NCBI GenBank assembly: GCA_030595455.1
Contig: JAUVDF010000080.1
Coordinates: 1 to 5,783, forward strand
DNA length: 5,783 bases
Source of the DNA: Fidelibacterota bacterium
GTDB taxonomy: Bacteria > Fidelibacterota > UBA8477 > JABMPR01
Direction: 5' to 3'
Below the pieces are notes generated by a model. That model ran no database searches, was not told the origin of the DNA, and saw nothing but the letters and a program-made list of their open reading frames with translations. Positions 4,937-5,783 of the stretch are shown here, in pieces (the stretch's first letter is position 1; every line of letters starts with the position of its first letter). A program made the position numbers and the translations under genes.

Positions 4937-5783
4937 TTAGCGTAGTAACATCATCGTTCGTGTCGTAGTAATTCCATTTGAAACAAGACGGTAGAGATAT
5001 ACTCCGCTTCCCATTTGCTTCCCGGCAATATCAGTTCCATTCCAATGGGTCAGGTGGTTTCCAGCCTGCTGTATTCCACTCGCAAGATTAAGCACGTGGT
5101 GTCCTTGTATATCATAGATGTCTAGACTGACTTCTGCCGTCCTATTTAGAGCATATGATATTTGGGTAGACGGGTTGAAGGGATTGGGAAAATTCTGCTT
5201 TAGAGTCATTTCCGTTGGGAGGTGTGCCATTTCTTCAACTCCCACAGTCAGGACCGATTCAAAAGCCCCCATTTCAGGGGCAGTCCCCAAATAATTACCT
5301 GGAGCTATCTCAAGCAGGGTATTGGACTCCCAGGTGTAGGCAGCTGCTCCAGCATCCATACAGGGTGAACCCAGCGTGAGGCTAAAGTCATCAGTTGCAG
5401 TATTACTGAATAGTGGGTCCGAATCAATATTGTGCTCATAAAAAGTCAGTTCACCCGTTGCCAGAGACAGTGCACTTTGACCACCCTGTACATCAGAGTA
5501 AGCTATCCCAATCTTCCCGGCTGTGAATTGACCAGATACATAGGAAGCAATCTGATTTGGTGTATTATTCCAACAGATGGAATTTAGGAAGTAGATAGTA
5601 TTATCGGTGGTTGTGAATAATCCACCGCCACCGTATGTAATGGAACAGCTATTCCCAAAAATAGTAATGGCACGTAAAGTAGCTTCATTTTGATCGTGAA
5701 ACCATAAGCCGCCAGCACCACCAGAGGATGCGGTATTATTATAAACTAGTATGTGATCCAGCAGGGGAGTGCTGGTCTGGAAA
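4937..5783 (-). CDS. Secreted parallel beta-helix surface protein with T9SS sorting domain (5' end beyond the window)
   Basis: Reading the minus strand from the right edge, the frame is open for 281 codons to the TAA at 4937. The Met at 5359 is internal: it sits in LGSPCMDAG, a conserved end-of-helix motif of this protein type. Numbered from the first complete codon, residues 1-135 look like rungs of a right-handed beta-helix: ILVYNNTASSGGAGGLWF, ITIFGNS, YGGGGLF, FLNSICWNN and IAYSDVQGG, each with small Gly/Asn-rich turns. IDSDPLFSN, DDFSLTLGSPCMDAG and a PEMGAFE closing motif follow. The last 90 or so residues are a type A sorting domain, with NFPNPFNPSTQISY at 197-210, DIYDIQGHHVLNL at 221-233 and GSGVYLYRL at 259-267. 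Such proteins are exported by the T9SS and are often adhesin- or polysaccharide-related. No catalytic residues can be assigned from this fragment. It is the first gene visible in the minus-strand operon, and any promoter lies outside the window. Confidence 0.87.
   Translation of the reverse strand, partial: FQTSTPLLDHILVYNNTASSGGAGGLWFHDQNEATLRAITIFGNSCSITYGGGGLFTTTDNTIYFLNSICWNNTPNQIASYVSGQFTAGKIGIAYSDVQGGQSALSLATGELTFYEHNIDSDPLFSNTATDDFSLTLGSPCMDAGAAAYTWESNTLLEIAPGNYLGTAPEMGAFESVLTVGVEEMAHLPTEMTLKQNFPNPFNPSTQISYALNRTAEVSLDIYDIQGHHVLNLASGIQQAGNHLTHWNGTDIAGKQMGSGVYLYRLVSNGITTTRTMMLLR

Noticed and set aside
1..5783. CRISPR array, tRNA, rRNA, insertion sequence or attachment site
   Set aside because: I saw no regularly spaced long repeats, no tRNA or rRNA signatures, no transposase fragments and no long terminal inverted repeats on either strand.

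Overview
The window is about 5.8 kb of low-to-moderate GC bacterial chromosome. It holds two converging gene groups. The two proteins on the minus strand end in type IX secretion (T9SS) type A C-terminal sorting domains, each with the NPFNP signature. Together with the low GC and the short dispersed repeats, this points to the FCB superphylum: a Marinimicrobia-, Ignavibacteria- or Cloacimonadota-like lineage. Marinimicrobia is my best guess, from style and not from a database match.

The plus strand (1-2991) carries central metabolism and housekeeping. An acyl-CoA dehydrogenase lacks only its first few codons, cut off by the window edge. After a roughly 200-bp intergenic stretch with two repeat-like elements comes leucine dehydrogenase, then nusB 30 bp further on, probably co-transcribed. 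Leucine dehydrogenase makes 2-ketoisocaproate from leucine. A short- or branched-chain acyl-CoA dehydrogenase could act two steps later, so the pair could belong to branched-chain amino acid catabolism. That link is inference only.

The intergenic region 2880-3082 holds a nested palindromic repeat, a perfect 13-bp-stem terminator that can work on both strands, an 8-bp direct repeat with starts 22 bp apart, and an 18-bp perfect palindrome followed by six T.

The minus strand (5783-3083) reads as one compact operon of at least four genes. First is the C-terminal part of a large secreted beta-helix surface protein that runs off the right edge. Its frame is open to the edge, so the apparent Met start at 5359 is internal. 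Second is a 512-aa secreted protein with a class I glutamine-amidotransferase-like (BPL_N-type) domain, intact Cys and His/Glu residues, a pre-peptidase-like beta domain and a sorting domain. Third and fourth are two very small genes of 56 and 31 codons. Each has a good ribosome binding site at the stop codon of the gene before it, and each encodes a short hydrophobic protein. This pair of tiny genes behind a secreted amidotransferase-like protein is the least explained and most interesting part of the window.
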